NCBI RefSeq assembly: GCF_003337375.1
Contig: NZ_QPJD01000003.1
Span: 248,001-312,000 of the forward strand
Reading direction: 5' to 3'
Length of the DNA stretch: 64,000 nt
Origin: Paenibacillus prosopidis
GTDB lineage: Bacteria; Bacillota; Bacilli; Paenibacillales; Paenibacillaceae
Part shown: positions 33,859 to 42,340 of the stretch, in pieces
Position numbering within the stretch: position 1 is the first letter of the stretch
Layout of the letters: each line of letters begins with the position of its first letter
Position numbers and translations under genes: made by a program
The notes under the pieces: generated by a model
What the model was told of the DNA's origin: nothing
Databases searched by the model: none
The model's input: the letters and a program-made list of their open reading frames with translations, nothing else

Positions 33859-35147
33859 ATATTTTAGTAATTGGAACGGGTTATGTAGGGACAACTACCG
33901 CCTTGGTATTTGCCGAACTGGGATGGAACGTAACTGGACTCGATACGGATGCACAAAAAATTCAGCAGTTGGAGAAGGGCGTACTTTATTTTTACGAACC
34001 CGGATTAGAGGAATTGTTGAAAAAGCATCTAAGTTCCGGGCAAATACGTTTTACTACTAATAAGGAAAAAGCTATTCAAGATCATGAGATAATCTTTATC
34101 TGCGTAGGAACACCTTCCCGTCCCGATGGAAGTGCCGACATGCGGTACGTAAAGCAGGTTGCGGAAGATATCGGCCAAACCATGAACGGTTATAAACTAG
34201 TCATCACCAAGAGCACGGTTCCCGTTGGAACACAGGAACAGGTTACCTTATGGATTCAAGCAGCACAAAAAGGATCCTATCCATTCGACGTTGCTTCCAA
34301 CCCGGAATTTTTACGCGAGGGAAAAGCATTGACAGACGCTTTGAATCCGGATCGGGTCATCATCGGGTCTAACAGCAAAAAAGCTGCGAATCTCCTTCAA
34401 ACGCTGTACCAGTCTGCAAAATGTCCTGTCGTCGTAACCACGCCGAGAACCGCAGAGTTGATCAAGTATGCGTCAAATGCATTTCTGGCCACGAAAATAT
34501 CCTATATGAACGAATTGGCGAGACTATGCGATCAACTGGGCGTCAATATAAAAGAAGTGGCAAACGGAATTGGGCTAGACCCAAGAATCGGCCCAAGCTT
34601 TCTACATGCGGGAATTGGTTACGGGGGTTCATGTTTTCCAAAAGACGTTTCTGCATTGATTCTCGCTGCGAAACAAAATAATATCGAGTTAAGCATCTTG
34701 GAAAAAGTCGTGTACGTTAATCAAACACAGCACTTATACTTGCTGGAAAAAGCCCGGGAACGTTTAAAATCCTTTGCAAATAAAAAAATAGCGGTTTTGG
34801 GTTTGGCTTTCAAACCGGATACGGATGACATTCGGGAAGCCCCAGCCCTTCGTATAATCGAAAGCTTGCTTAAGGAACAGGCTAATGTTTACGTGTATGA
34901 TCCGGTAGCCAAACTTCCCGCTGATCTACATTACGGATCCGTTACAGCCAGCAATGAGTTGGAAGAAGCGGTGAAAGACGCAGATGCCGTCTTCTTATGT
35001 ACGGAATGGCCGATTTTCCGAAATGTTGATTGGGCTAAAATGAAAAGTATCATGAATCAACCGAATATGTTTGACGGCAGAAATGTGCTGGATTCCCGTG
35101 AAATGAATTCCAATGGTTATTTCTATCATGGAATCGGGTATGAATAA
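33855..35147 (+). CDS. UDP-glucose 6-dehydrogenase
   Basis: This oxidises UDP-glucose to UDP-glucuronate with two NAD+. The N-terminal NAD-binding motif is GTGYVGTTTA (residues ~7-16). The catalytic cysteine is Cys260 in GYGGSCFPKD, the same number as in well-studied bacterial UGDs. The C-terminal domain starts at KIAVLGLAFKPDTDDIREAP. The length of 430 is normal. It is coupled by an ATGA overlap to the pyrophosphorylase gene. UDP-glucuronate would feed a polysaccharide made by the two glycosyltransferases encoded on the other strand; that link is inference. Confidence 0.95.
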   Translation: MNILVIGTGYVGTTTALVFAELGWNVTGLDTDAQKIQQLEKGVLYFYEPGLEELLKKHLSSGQIRFTTNKEKAIQDHEIIFICVGTPSRPDGSADMRYVKQVAEDIGQTMNGYKLVITKSTVPVGTQEQVTLWIQAAQKGSYPFDVASNPEFLREGKALTDALNPDRVIIGSNSKKAANLLQTLYQSAKCPVVVTTPRTAELIKYASNAFLATKISYMNELARLCDQLGVNIKEVANGIGLDPRIGPSFLHAGIGYGGSCFPKDVSALILAAKQNNIELSILEKVVYVNQTQHLYLLEKARERLKSFANKKIAVLGLAFKPDTDDIREAPALRIIESLLKEQANVYVYDPVAKLPADLHYGSVTASNELEEAVKDADAVFLCTEWPIFRNVDWAKMKSIMNQPNMFDGRNVLDSREMNSNGYFYHGIGYE

Positions 35148-35175
35148 GAGAAAGTCAGACAAATCTTGTGAAAAC

Positions 35176-35204
35176 AAAAACCATAGCCAGTCTATGGTTT
35201 TTTT
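35176..35204 (+). terminator. Intrinsic terminator
   Basis: AAAAACCATAG / CTATGGTTTTT stem with a five-base loop and T run, 28 bases after the ugd stop codon. Confidence 0.9.
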
Positions 35205-35290
35205 CTATTCAATAAAGGAAATGATTGGGTGTAACAAGAATAATACTATTCTACTTATTACTTATAGAAAAATAATGGAGGTGAAGTTAA

Positions 35291-36160
35291 ATGCCTTATT
35301 CTCATTATGGAGAGATCGGGGATGTGTGGAAGCACCTTCCTTTATGCTTTTTCCTGACCGAAGAAAAACCGACTGTCAATATTGAATCCAATTCTGCCTA
35401 TCCAATCTATAGGTTGAACCAAACTGACGAAAGAAACTATGGTGTTTTTCATTTATTTGAACAAGTGAGTAATAGTGATCGTTATGTAAATATTGAGAGC
35501 TCCCCCTACTTACAAATTTTAAAGAAAATACCCGGCAATCAGGAGACGCTTCAAACCTATCTCGGTTCTCCCGGCTTAGCCTTGGAAATATTAAAGGATA
35601 GGGGCCAGTTTATTTTTTGTGATATCGAAGCTGATCCCCTGCAAAACATCATGGATTACGTAAGACAAATTCATCTCGATAATAGAGTCAAGACTGTGCA
35701 AGGCGATTCAAAAGACCGCTTGTGGCATGAAATTGAAAATATGGGGAAAGAGACGTTTCTTCATATTGATCCATACCGAATTTTCGAAAAAAACGCTAAT
35801 GATCGGTGTTATTTTGATTTATTTATAAGAGCCATTAATCGTGGAATTAAAACGATGTTATGGTACGGCTATGAAACGCTTAAGGAACAAAAGGAAATGC
35901 ACGCAAAAATGCGTGAGGCCTTAGGAAATAGTGACATTGAACTCTTGGGCATTGATTTTTATATTGAAGGTATCTGTGATTCCGTTGTGGAAGTGAATCC
36001 TGGCGTTCCAGGATGCGGCATTATGATTGCCAATTTATCAGGTCCTTCCTTTGAGAAGTTCAAACAGTATGCAAATGAATTAGAAGCAATCTATCAGAAT
36101 GCATGGTATCAAAACAAGCCGGCAAGATTGAAGTCGGTACAAGTAAACTTAAAAGGTTGA
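35291..36160 (+). CDS. RlmJ-like protein with altered methyltransferase motifs
   Basis: This 289-residue protein follows the layout of RlmJ, the 23S rRNA A2030 N6-methyltransferase. It has HYGEIGDVWKHLPLC (RlmJ: H-x-G-N-x-x-DV-x-KH) at the start, YLGSPGLALEIL (GSP motif), a FCDIEADP strand and VQGDSKDRL. The active motif, DPPY in RlmJ, reads HIDPYRIF here, so the second Pro is missing. The glycine-rich SAM loop (THAGAGRY in RlmJ) reads NIESNSAYPIYRL. It may therefore bind something else or act differently. The ATG follows TGGAGGTGAA. It is a single gene between two terminators. Confidence 0.72.
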   Translation: MPYSHYGEIGDVWKHLPLCFFLTEEKPTVNIESNSAYPIYRLNQTDERNYGVFHLFEQVSNSDRYVNIESSPYLQILKKIPGNQETLQTYLGSPGLALEILKDRGQFIFCDIEADPLQNIMDYVRQIHLDNRVKTVQGDSKDRLWHEIENMGKETFLHIDPYRIFEKNANDRCYFDLFIRAINRGIKTMLWYGYETLKEQKEMHAKMREALGNSDIELLGIDFYIEGICDSVVEVNPGVPGCGIMIANLSGPSFEKFKQYANELEAIYQNAWYQNKPARLKSVQVNLKG

Positions 36161-36187
36161 CGAAAAATCAATGAACCATTACATGAC

Positions 36188-36211
36188 AGCTGCCGTGAGG
36201 CAGCTTTTTTC
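36188..36211 (+). terminator. Intrinsic terminator
   Basis: AGCTGCC / GGCAGCT stem with a GTGA loop and T run. Confidence 0.9.
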
Positions 36212-36352
36212 TGTCTAGAAATTGTTGATAAAAACAGGATTTACTTTTATAGCAGCGAATTCAATTGAAGATATAAACTCGAATTCAAATTATTTACATG
36301 GAAAATGATAGATTTTTTTACGGAATGGCATCAATAGTCGGGAGGTATTCTT

Positions 36353-37309
36353 TTGGAGCAGAATAGGACCTACGTACAAACTACCACTCTCTTTCGGGAA
36401 GCGCTGCAAACGTTCATAGATAAAATCAAGCAGGACGATCAAGTGATTGCAGCCGTCCTGCTCGGGAGCCTATCGTATGATCAGGTTTGGGAAAAGTCGG
36501 ACATCGATCTAAAGCTAATTGTCCACGATCAAAAGCTCAGAAACGGCTACATGTGCTTTGTCGAAAACGATGTACCGATCAACGCGAGCATTCAGACGAG
36601 AAATGAGTATAAACGTTGGATGGAGCGGTCGGTACAAAGCTCGTTTAATCATTCCATACTCATTCGCAGCAAGCTGCTGTTCACGAAGGATCCTTCGATC
36701 GCTGAATACTTCGAACAGATTCGTTATGTTGGTGAACGCGACCGGCAGCTGCAGCTGCTGCGGCTTGGGTGCCATACGCTTGGGCTGCTTGCGAAGGCGG
36801 AGAAATGGCTATACGTGAAGCGTGACGCTGGCTACAGCGCTTTTTGGATCATCAAAATGGTTGATTTGCTTGCACAAATTGAAGTGATCCTCCATGCAGA
36901 CGTTCCCATGCGGGAATCGGTTTTGCAGGCGCTCGGGTATAACCCGAACTTTTTTCATACGGTATATACGGAGATGGTGTGCGGAGAAATGAATGAATCG
37001 AAGGTGACCGCTGCGCTGAAGAGCATTAATGGCTACTTGGACGAAAGGGCGGAGCAGATATTTCAGCTGATTCTAGCTTATTTGAAGGAAGAAGCGGATG
37101 TACGAACGGTAACAGACATCGTGCAAAAGTTCAGCGTGGTCATGGAGATCGATGCCGGTTCCGTCACGACGGCTTGTGACTGGCTGGCGGAGCAGGAGCT
37201 TCTTGCTAAGATGGAAGCAGAGACGAAGGCAACGCCGAAGAGCCGGATCATGTTAACGGAGCCTGCGTATATGTACGAAAATTTCGATGAACTAATAGGG
37301 GAGCTGTGA
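36353..37309 (+). CDS. Nucleotidyltransferase-fold protein
   Basis: This 318-residue protein starts with a polymerase-beta-like nucleotidyltransferase domain: GSLSYDQVWEKSDIDLKLIV contains the G-S...D-x-D metal-binding motif (Asp at ~52 and ~54), as in kanamycin nucleotidyltransferases. The rest is helical, and the last ~90 residues (VVMEIDAGSVTTACDWLAEQE) may form a winged-helix-like end. It starts at TTG after GGGAGGT. It lies seven bases before the UvrA-like gene, so the two form an operon. The pair may act against a drug or on nucleic acid; function and substrate are unknown. Confidence 0.82.
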   Translation: MEQNRTYVQTTTLFREALQTFIDKIKQDDQVIAAVLLGSLSYDQVWEKSDIDLKLIVHDQKLRNGYMCFVENDVPINASIQTRNEYKRWMERSVQSSFNHSILIRSKLLFTKDPSIAEYFEQIRYVGERDRQLQLLRLGCHTLGLLAKAEKWLYVKRDAGYSAFWIIKMVDLLAQIEVILHADVPMRESVLQALGYNPNFFHTVYTEMVCGEMNESKVTAALKSINGYLDERAEQIFQLILAYLKEEADVRTVTDIVQKFSVVMEIDAGSVTTACDWLAEQELLAKMEAETKATPKSRIMLTEPAYMYENFDELIGEL

Positions 37310-37316
37310 AGATCGG

Positions 37317-40214
37317 ATGAGGCAGTATATCGAAGTGCGGGGAGCAAGACAAAACAATTTGCAAAATGTTGATGTCAACATCCCGAGGGACAAGCTGACG
37401 GTTATCACGGGAGTGAGCGGGTCCGGCAAATCGTCGCTTGCGTTTGATGTGATCTATGGGGAAGGACAGCGGCGGTTTCTGGAGTCGCTCTCGACATTCG
37501 CCAAAAGCCGGATGAATCAGCTGAAGAAGCCGGACGTCGATTTCGTGTTCGGGTTATCCCCGGTTATTGCAATCGAACAGAAGAAAGGCATCGTCAATCC
37601 GCGCTCAACCGTCGGTACTATGACCGATATTTATGATTTTTTGCGGCTGCTCTTTGCGTCCTCCGGGGAAGCAAGCTGTCCATTTTGCAGCCACCCTGTT
37701 CCGGTGCGAACAGCCGGCCAAATGATTGATCATATTCAGCAACTGCCGGAAGGGACAGAACTAGAAGTGCTCGCACCGGTGTACAAAATATTCGGCGAAA
37801 ACTATGAAACGACATTTGATGAAATTCGCTCGAAGGGGTTTCGTACGATCAGCATCGACGGGGTTCGGCATAGCCTCGGCGATCCAATTGAGTTGGATGA
37901 AGAAACGGATTATCAAATGGAGGTTGTCGTGGACAAGGTAATCGTCCTGCCGAACGTGTTCAAGGTATTGACGAAAACGATCGAAAATAGCCTTAAGCTG
38001 GTCGGGGAAGGATTTATCCGCTTTGAAATTGTCGGAATTCCATTGGGTAGGCAAATCGATACCGACGAATTTTACCGCGGCTTTGCATGTCCGGAGCATC
38101 ATCTCACCATGGGTCAGATGCAGCCTAACTATTTTTCCTTCAATGATCCTGATAGTGCGTGCCGGACTTGCGGCGGTATTGGAACATTCATGCGTGCGGA
38201 AGAGCGGTTCTTGATTAAGAATGCGGAAAAGAGCATCAACAAGGGAGCGATCGATCCAAAGCTGCTGGGCTCGAGCACCGCTACATGGCACTGGACGATG
38301 CTGTATAGTCTATCGCAGCATTATGGATTCAGTCTAGATACGCCGCTTAAGGAACTACCGGAATCGATCCGAAATATTTTAATTTACGGTTCAAAAGGAG
38401 AGAAATTCCCGTTTCTTCCCCGAGAAGAATCAACAAAGTCGCAAAACCGTCATGCCGGTAAGCTGATGAGCTTCGGCGGGCTGGTTCATACGGTCAATTG
38501 GTGGTATAAGCTTTACTTGAAACGCAAAGCCATGACCCCGGCTGAAGACGAGTTTTACAAGCGGGTTATGGTCGAGCATACTTGTCCGGACTGTGAGGGG
38601 AAAAAGCTGAAGCCTCAGCGCTTCTTCGTGAAGGTCGGCAATGCCGACATCTACGAGCTCTGTAATTTGTCTCTCAAAGAGTTTCATCAATTTCTGGAGA
38701 ACGTATCTTTTCCGCAAGAGAAGTCGCTGGTCGGTCGGCAGATTACTGCCGAAATTCAGTCCCGGTTAATTTTGCTGCTCGATATCGGCCTGGAATATTT
38801 GAGCCTGGGCCGCCGTTCCGATACAATCTCCGGCGGCGAAGCACAGCGTATCCGGCTGTCGACGCAGATCAGCTCGGGACTTATGGGAATGCTGTACGTT
38901 TTGGACGAACCGAGCATCGGTTTGCACGCACGGGACAGTATGCGCATCATCGACACCTTAAAGAAGCTGCGTGATATTGGCAATACGATTATCGTCGTGG
39001 AGCATGATATCGATACGATCTGCAGCGCCGATCATATTATCGAGGTCGGGCCCGGACCGGGACTACATGGCGGACGCATTATTGCAGAGGGCGATGTGGA
39101 GCAGCTCCGCGCGCATCCGGAATCGATCACGGGCTCTTTCCTGACAGGCGTTCGGAAAATCGAAGTGCCTTCTATGCGTCGGCCTCCATCGGGTTTAAAC
39201 CTATCGATCCGGGGAGCGAGAGCGAACAATTTGCAAAACGTTAACGTAGATATCCCGCTTGGCGTTATGGTGTGCATTACCGGTGTCTCCGGTTCCGGTA
39301 AGAGTACGCTCATCAATGAGGTGATGTGCAAGCAGCTGCACTCCCTGTTCCATGATGCAAGAATCGTTCCCGGTGAGCATGATGCGCTCGAGGGACACGA
39401 GCACTTGAGCGGGATTATTAATATTGACCAGTCTCCGATCGGACGAAGCTCGCGTTCTAATCCGGCGACCTACGTAGGATTTTTTGATAGGATCCGCGAG
39501 CTGTATGCGGAAGCGGCTGCTTTGGACGGCAAAGAGCTGAGCAAAAATGACTTTAGCTTCAACCAGAAGAACGGCGGACGCTGCGAGCATTGTCAAGGCG
39601 AAGGCGTCGTCACAACGCAGCTGCAGTTCATGCCGGATGTCGAATCCACTTGTCCGGTATGCAAAGGGGCCAGATTTAACGACGACGTGCTGGAGGTGCG
39701 CATTCGGGAGAAGAACATCGCAGAGGTGCTGGAGATGAGCATCGAGGATGCGGTCACTTTCTTCGAGGATCAGTCTTACATCCTCCGTAAGCTGAGTGTA
39801 TTGAATCAGCTTGGTCTAGGTTATTTGCGAATCGGCCAATCGTCGGTTACGCTGTCCGGCGGAGAAGCTCAGCGTATAAAGCTGGCAACAGAGCTAAGCA
39901 AAATAAAACGGGGATCACACAATCTGTATATTCTCGACGAGCCGACAACGGGGCTGCATTTGCGCGACATTCAAAAGCTGATCGATTGTCTTCACCATCT
40001 TGTAGACGCCGGACACACAGTTGTTGTTATCGAACATCACTTGGATATGATTAAGGTCGCCGATCATATTATCGATATGGGCCCCGAAGGGGGCAATAAA
40101 GGCGGTACGGTAGTCGCGTTTGGCACGCCGGAAGAAGTAGCAAAGAAGGAAGGCTCGTTGACAGGCCGGTTTTTGCGAGAAATGCTGATCAAGGATAAGG
40201 TAATGTCAGGCTAG
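37317..40214 (+). CDS. UvrA-family ATPase (UvrA paralogue)
   Basis: This is a 965-residue tandem ABC ATPase of the UvrA family, which binds damaged or drug-bound DNA. Walker A motifs are GVSGSGKSSLAF (residues ~33-44) and GVSGSGKSTLI (~662-672). Signature motifs are TISGGEAQRI and TLSGGEAQRI, followed by LDEPSIGLH and LDEPTTGLH. The first zinc module reads C-P-E-H...C-R-T-C, with His in place of one Cys; the second (CEHC...CPVC) is intact. No uvrB gene is adjacent, so it is probably an accessory UvrA rather than the repair enzyme. Some such paralogues give drug resistance. Confidence 0.93.
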   Translation: MRQYIEVRGARQNNLQNVDVNIPRDKLTVITGVSGSGKSSLAFDVIYGEGQRRFLESLSTFAKSRMNQLKKPDVDFVFGLSPVIAIEQKKGIVNPRSTVGTMTDIYDFLRLLFASSGEASCPFCSHPVPVRTAGQMIDHIQQLPEGTELEVLAPVYKIFGENYETTFDEIRSKGFRTISIDGVRHSLGDPIELDEETDYQMEVVVDKVIVLPNVFKVLTKTIENSLKLVGEGFIRFEIVGIPLGRQIDTDEFYRGFACPEHHLTMGQMQPNYFSFNDPDSACRTCGGIGTFMRAEERFLIKNAEKSINKGAIDPKLLGSSTATWHWTMLYSLSQHYGFSLDTPLKELPESIRNILIYGSKGEKFPFLPREESTKSQNRHAGKLMSFGGLVHTVNWWYKLYLKRKAMTPAEDEFYKRVMVEHTCPDCEGKKLKPQRFFVKVGNADIYELCNLSLKEFHQFLENVSFPQEKSLVGRQITAEIQSRLILLLDIGLEYLSLGRRSDTISGGEAQRIRLSTQISSGLMGMLYVLDEPSIGLHARDSMRIIDTLKKLRDIGNTIIVVEHDIDTICSADHIIEVGPGPGLHGGRIIAEGDVEQLRAHPESITGSFLTGVRKIEVPSMRRPPSGLNLSIRGARANNLQNVNVDIPLGVMVCITGVSGSGKSTLINEVMCKQLHSLFHDARIVPGEHDALEGHEHLSGIINIDQSPIGRSSRSNPATYVGFFDRIRELYAEAAALDGKELSKNDFSFNQKNGGRCEHCQGEGVVTTQLQFMPDVESTCPVCKGARFNDDVLEVRIREKNIAEVLEMSIEDAVTFFEDQSYILRKLSVLNQLGLGYLRIGQSSVTLSGGEAQRIKLATELSKIKRGSHNLYILDEPTTGLHLRDIQKLIDCLHHLVDAGHTVVVIEHHLDMIKVADHIIDMGPEGGNKGGTVVAFGTPEEVAKKEGSLTGRFLREMLIKDKVMSG

Positions 40215-40267
40215 GTTTATATCAACTTTACGCAACAAATAAATAGCGGATAGGGGAGATGCGCGAT

Positions 40268-41041
40268 ATGGAAAATAAACATACCTTTAATGCGGTTGCT
40301 AATGAATACGAAAAGTTTAGACCATCTTATCCATCGGAATTGTTCCAAGGTATCATTCAATACTCACTGATTGAAAAGCATGACCGCATCCTTGAGATTG
40401 GCTGCGGCACAGGACAGGCTACATCGGGTCTTGTCGATTTAGGTTACGAACATATAACCTGTGTTGAACTCGGCAAAAATCTTGCTGACATTACGACTGA
40501 AAAATTTAAGCATATAAAGTCCATTAATGTGATTAATTCGGCTTTTGAAGATTGGGAGGGTAGGGAGGAAAGCTATAGCTTAGCCATATCCGCTACAGCT
40601 TTTCACTTTATTCAACCTGAAATAGGATATCCTAAAGTTTCGAAGTTATTAAAAAACAAAGGTTCCGCGGCATTTTTTTGGACCGTACACGAACCTTCCT
40701 TCGATGAAATATATTCAGCGATTCGAGATTGTTATCAACGATATGCGCCGCAGCTGGACGACATCAATAAACCATCACCTGATGAGGTAATAAACGAAAG
40801 ATTAAAAATTACGGAACAAACCAATCTTTTTGATGAATTGGCAGTTAAAGAGTATAGATGGTTTCAAGAGTACACGAGTGAACAATTTATTTCCTTTTTA
40901 AATACTCATTCGGGACACAGGCTGCTGGCTGAAGATATAAGAGAAAGTCTCTTCAACGAAATAAAGGACGTTATTGATCAGTATGGAGGAGTTATTAGTA
41001 AGCCTCACTTAGTTGCGTTATTTTTAGCCAGGAAAAAATAG
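40268..41041 (+). CDS. Class I SAM-dependent methyltransferase
   Basis: This 257-residue methyltransferase has the SAM loop ILEIGCGTGQATSGL (motif I, residues ~41-55), CVELGKNLADIT (motif II, acidic end) and AISATAFHFIQPEIGY (post-motif region). The first segment, FNAVANEYEKFRPSYP, is typical of this widespread family. The substrate is a small molecule and unknown. The ATG at 40268 is well spaced from GATAGGGGAG; an ATG at 40259 is too close. It lies 53 bases after the UvrA-like gene and may be part of the same transcript. Confidence 0.92.
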   Translation: MENKHTFNAVANEYEKFRPSYPSELFQGIIQYSLIEKHDRILEIGCGTGQATSGLVDLGYEHITCVELGKNLADITTEKFKHIKSINVINSAFEDWEGREESYSLAISATAFHFIQPEIGYPKVSKLLKNKGSAAFFWTVHEPSFDEIYSAIRDCYQRYAPQLDDINKPSPDEVINERLKITEQTNLFDELAVKEYRWFQEYTSEQFISFLNTHSGHRLLAEDIRESLFNEIKDVIDQYGGVISKPHLVALFLARKK

Positions 41042-41052
41042 TCACATAAAGA

Positions 41053-41079
41053 AAAGAGCGCCATGACGGCGCTCTTTTG
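41053..41079. terminator. Bidirectional intrinsic terminator
   Basis: AAAAGAGCGCC pairs with GGCGCTCTTTT around ATGAC, between convergent genes. Confidence 0.92.
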
Positions 41080-41080
41080 C

Positions 41081-41254
41081 TTATTTTTCTATAATTTCAT
41101 CCAGTTCCGACGAATGTTCGTTGGCGGCGGCCTTGATTTCCTGATCGAGCTTGCTCTTGCCTTGTATCTCAGTAGCGGCTTGAATTTGCTGCTCTAACTG
41201 CTCTTCGATTTGCCCAATCCCATGCGCTTCCTGGTGCTGTCTGCTTGTCGTCAT
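41081..41254 (-). CDS. Small hydrophilic protein, unknown function
   Basis: This 57-residue charged protein is rich in Gln, Glu, Ala and Lys (IEEQLEQQIQAATEIQGKSK) and is probably helical or disordered. The ATG at 41254 has GCGGAGGAA eight bases upstream. The frame stays open upstream of this ATG but without a better site. It resembles the many small soluble proteins of spore formers, but I see no SASP motif. The function is unknown. Confidence 0.65.
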   Translation of the reverse strand: MTTSRQHQEAHGIGQIEEQLEQQIQAATEIQGKSKLDQEIKAAANEHSSELDEIIEK

Positions 41255-41364
41255 TTTTATTCCTCCGCAATCATTGTTCGCCTTTAGGCTAAATTTTATC
41301 ATTCGCAATATGTCGTGATCTTATTCGTGTATTTTCAATATAACTATCCATTCCTGCTACTGTT

Positions 41365-42183
41365 CTACAAAAGCGATTCAACGCCGTCAATAAATATTTC
41401 CGTACCTGAAATATGGCTCGATTCTTGCGAGGCAAGAAATAAAACTAGATCAGCTACCTGCTCGGGCTGTCCCGGTCCATGCTCCAACGGCTGGCTTCCT
41501 TCCGGATATTTAACCGGAATTTTGATTTTGTCCAGCTGGGGAGTCGCTTTCGTGCTTTCTCCGATGTTGGTTTGAATGGCTCCCGGACAGATGACGTTAA
41601 CCCGGATTTTATATCGTGCCAATTCTAATGCGGCCATTTTAGCAAAAGCAATCTGGCCTGCTTTGGAAGTGCTGTAGGCAGACATGCCGAACCCTGAAAA
41701 AGAACGGCTGCCATTAATGGAGCTGGTTATAATGATGCTACCACCATTTTTTTTCATATGCGGAATGGCGTATTTAACGGTTAGAAACGTGCCTTTTAAA
41801 TTGGTTGTCAGCGTATGATCCCATGCTTCCGGGGTTAAATCTTCGATTGGAGAGACGATGCCGTTGATGCCGGCATTCGCAAACACGATATCCACACGTC
41901 CCCATTTTTCAGCAGCAGACTGAATCGCCTGGTTTACCCGCTGCGGATCCGATACATCAGTATCAACAAATAACGACTCGCCGCCCATTTGATTGATTTG
42001 TTTCTCCACAGACTCGCTGCGGTTGTTGTTCAAATCGATGAGACATACTTTCGCTCCATTTTTAGCCAAAAGTAAAGCGGTTGCTCGCCCAATACCGGAG
42101 CCGGCCCCGGTAATGACCGCAATTTTATCTTTTACACGAAGCGTTCCAGTAAATTCTTGAAGCTTTTCTTCAGAAATACTCAT
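41365..42183 (-). CDS. Short-chain dehydrogenase/reductase (SDR)
   Basis: This 272-residue NAD(P)-dependent oxidoreductase is of the classical SDR family. The cofactor motif is TGAGSGIGRAT (residues ~25-35), the structural motif is NAGING, and the active site is Ser in IITSSINGS with Tyr and Lys in SAYSTSKAG. After the substrate loop it has the usual C-terminal GTEIFIDGVESL. The start at 42183 has AGGAGGAG upstream. The gene is alone on the minus strand, divergent from the erythromycin-esterase-like gene. The substrate cannot be told from sequence. Confidence 0.94.
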   Translation of the reverse strand: MSISEEKLQEFTGTLRVKDKIAVITGAGSGIGRATALLLAKNGAKVCLIDLNNNRSESVEKQINQMGGESLFVDTDVSDPQRVNQAIQSAAEKWGRVDIVFANAGINGIVSPIEDLTPEAWDHTLTTNLKGTFLTVKYAIPHMKKNGGSIIITSSINGSRSFSGFGMSAYSTSKAGQIAFAKMAALELARYKIRVNVICPGAIQTNIGESTKATPQLDKIKIPVKYPEGSQPLEHGPGQPEQVADLVLFLASQESSHISGTEIFIDGVESLL

Positions 42184-42340
42184 TATTTAACTCCTCCTGG
42201 GGTACTCGAATTTTCCGAATTAGTGTTCCATGGGAATGTTTATTTATTCCACCGATCACATAATCCATCAGTGTCTAGGCAAGGATATAGCGGAAAGTAA
42301 CGGAAACTGTGAAAATATATAGTAAGGGGAATGATCGCAA

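Noticed and set aside
37761..38291. A 176-codon open frame on the minus strand inside the UvrA-like gene
   Set aside because: It is antisense to an intact, conserved coding region and resembles no family.
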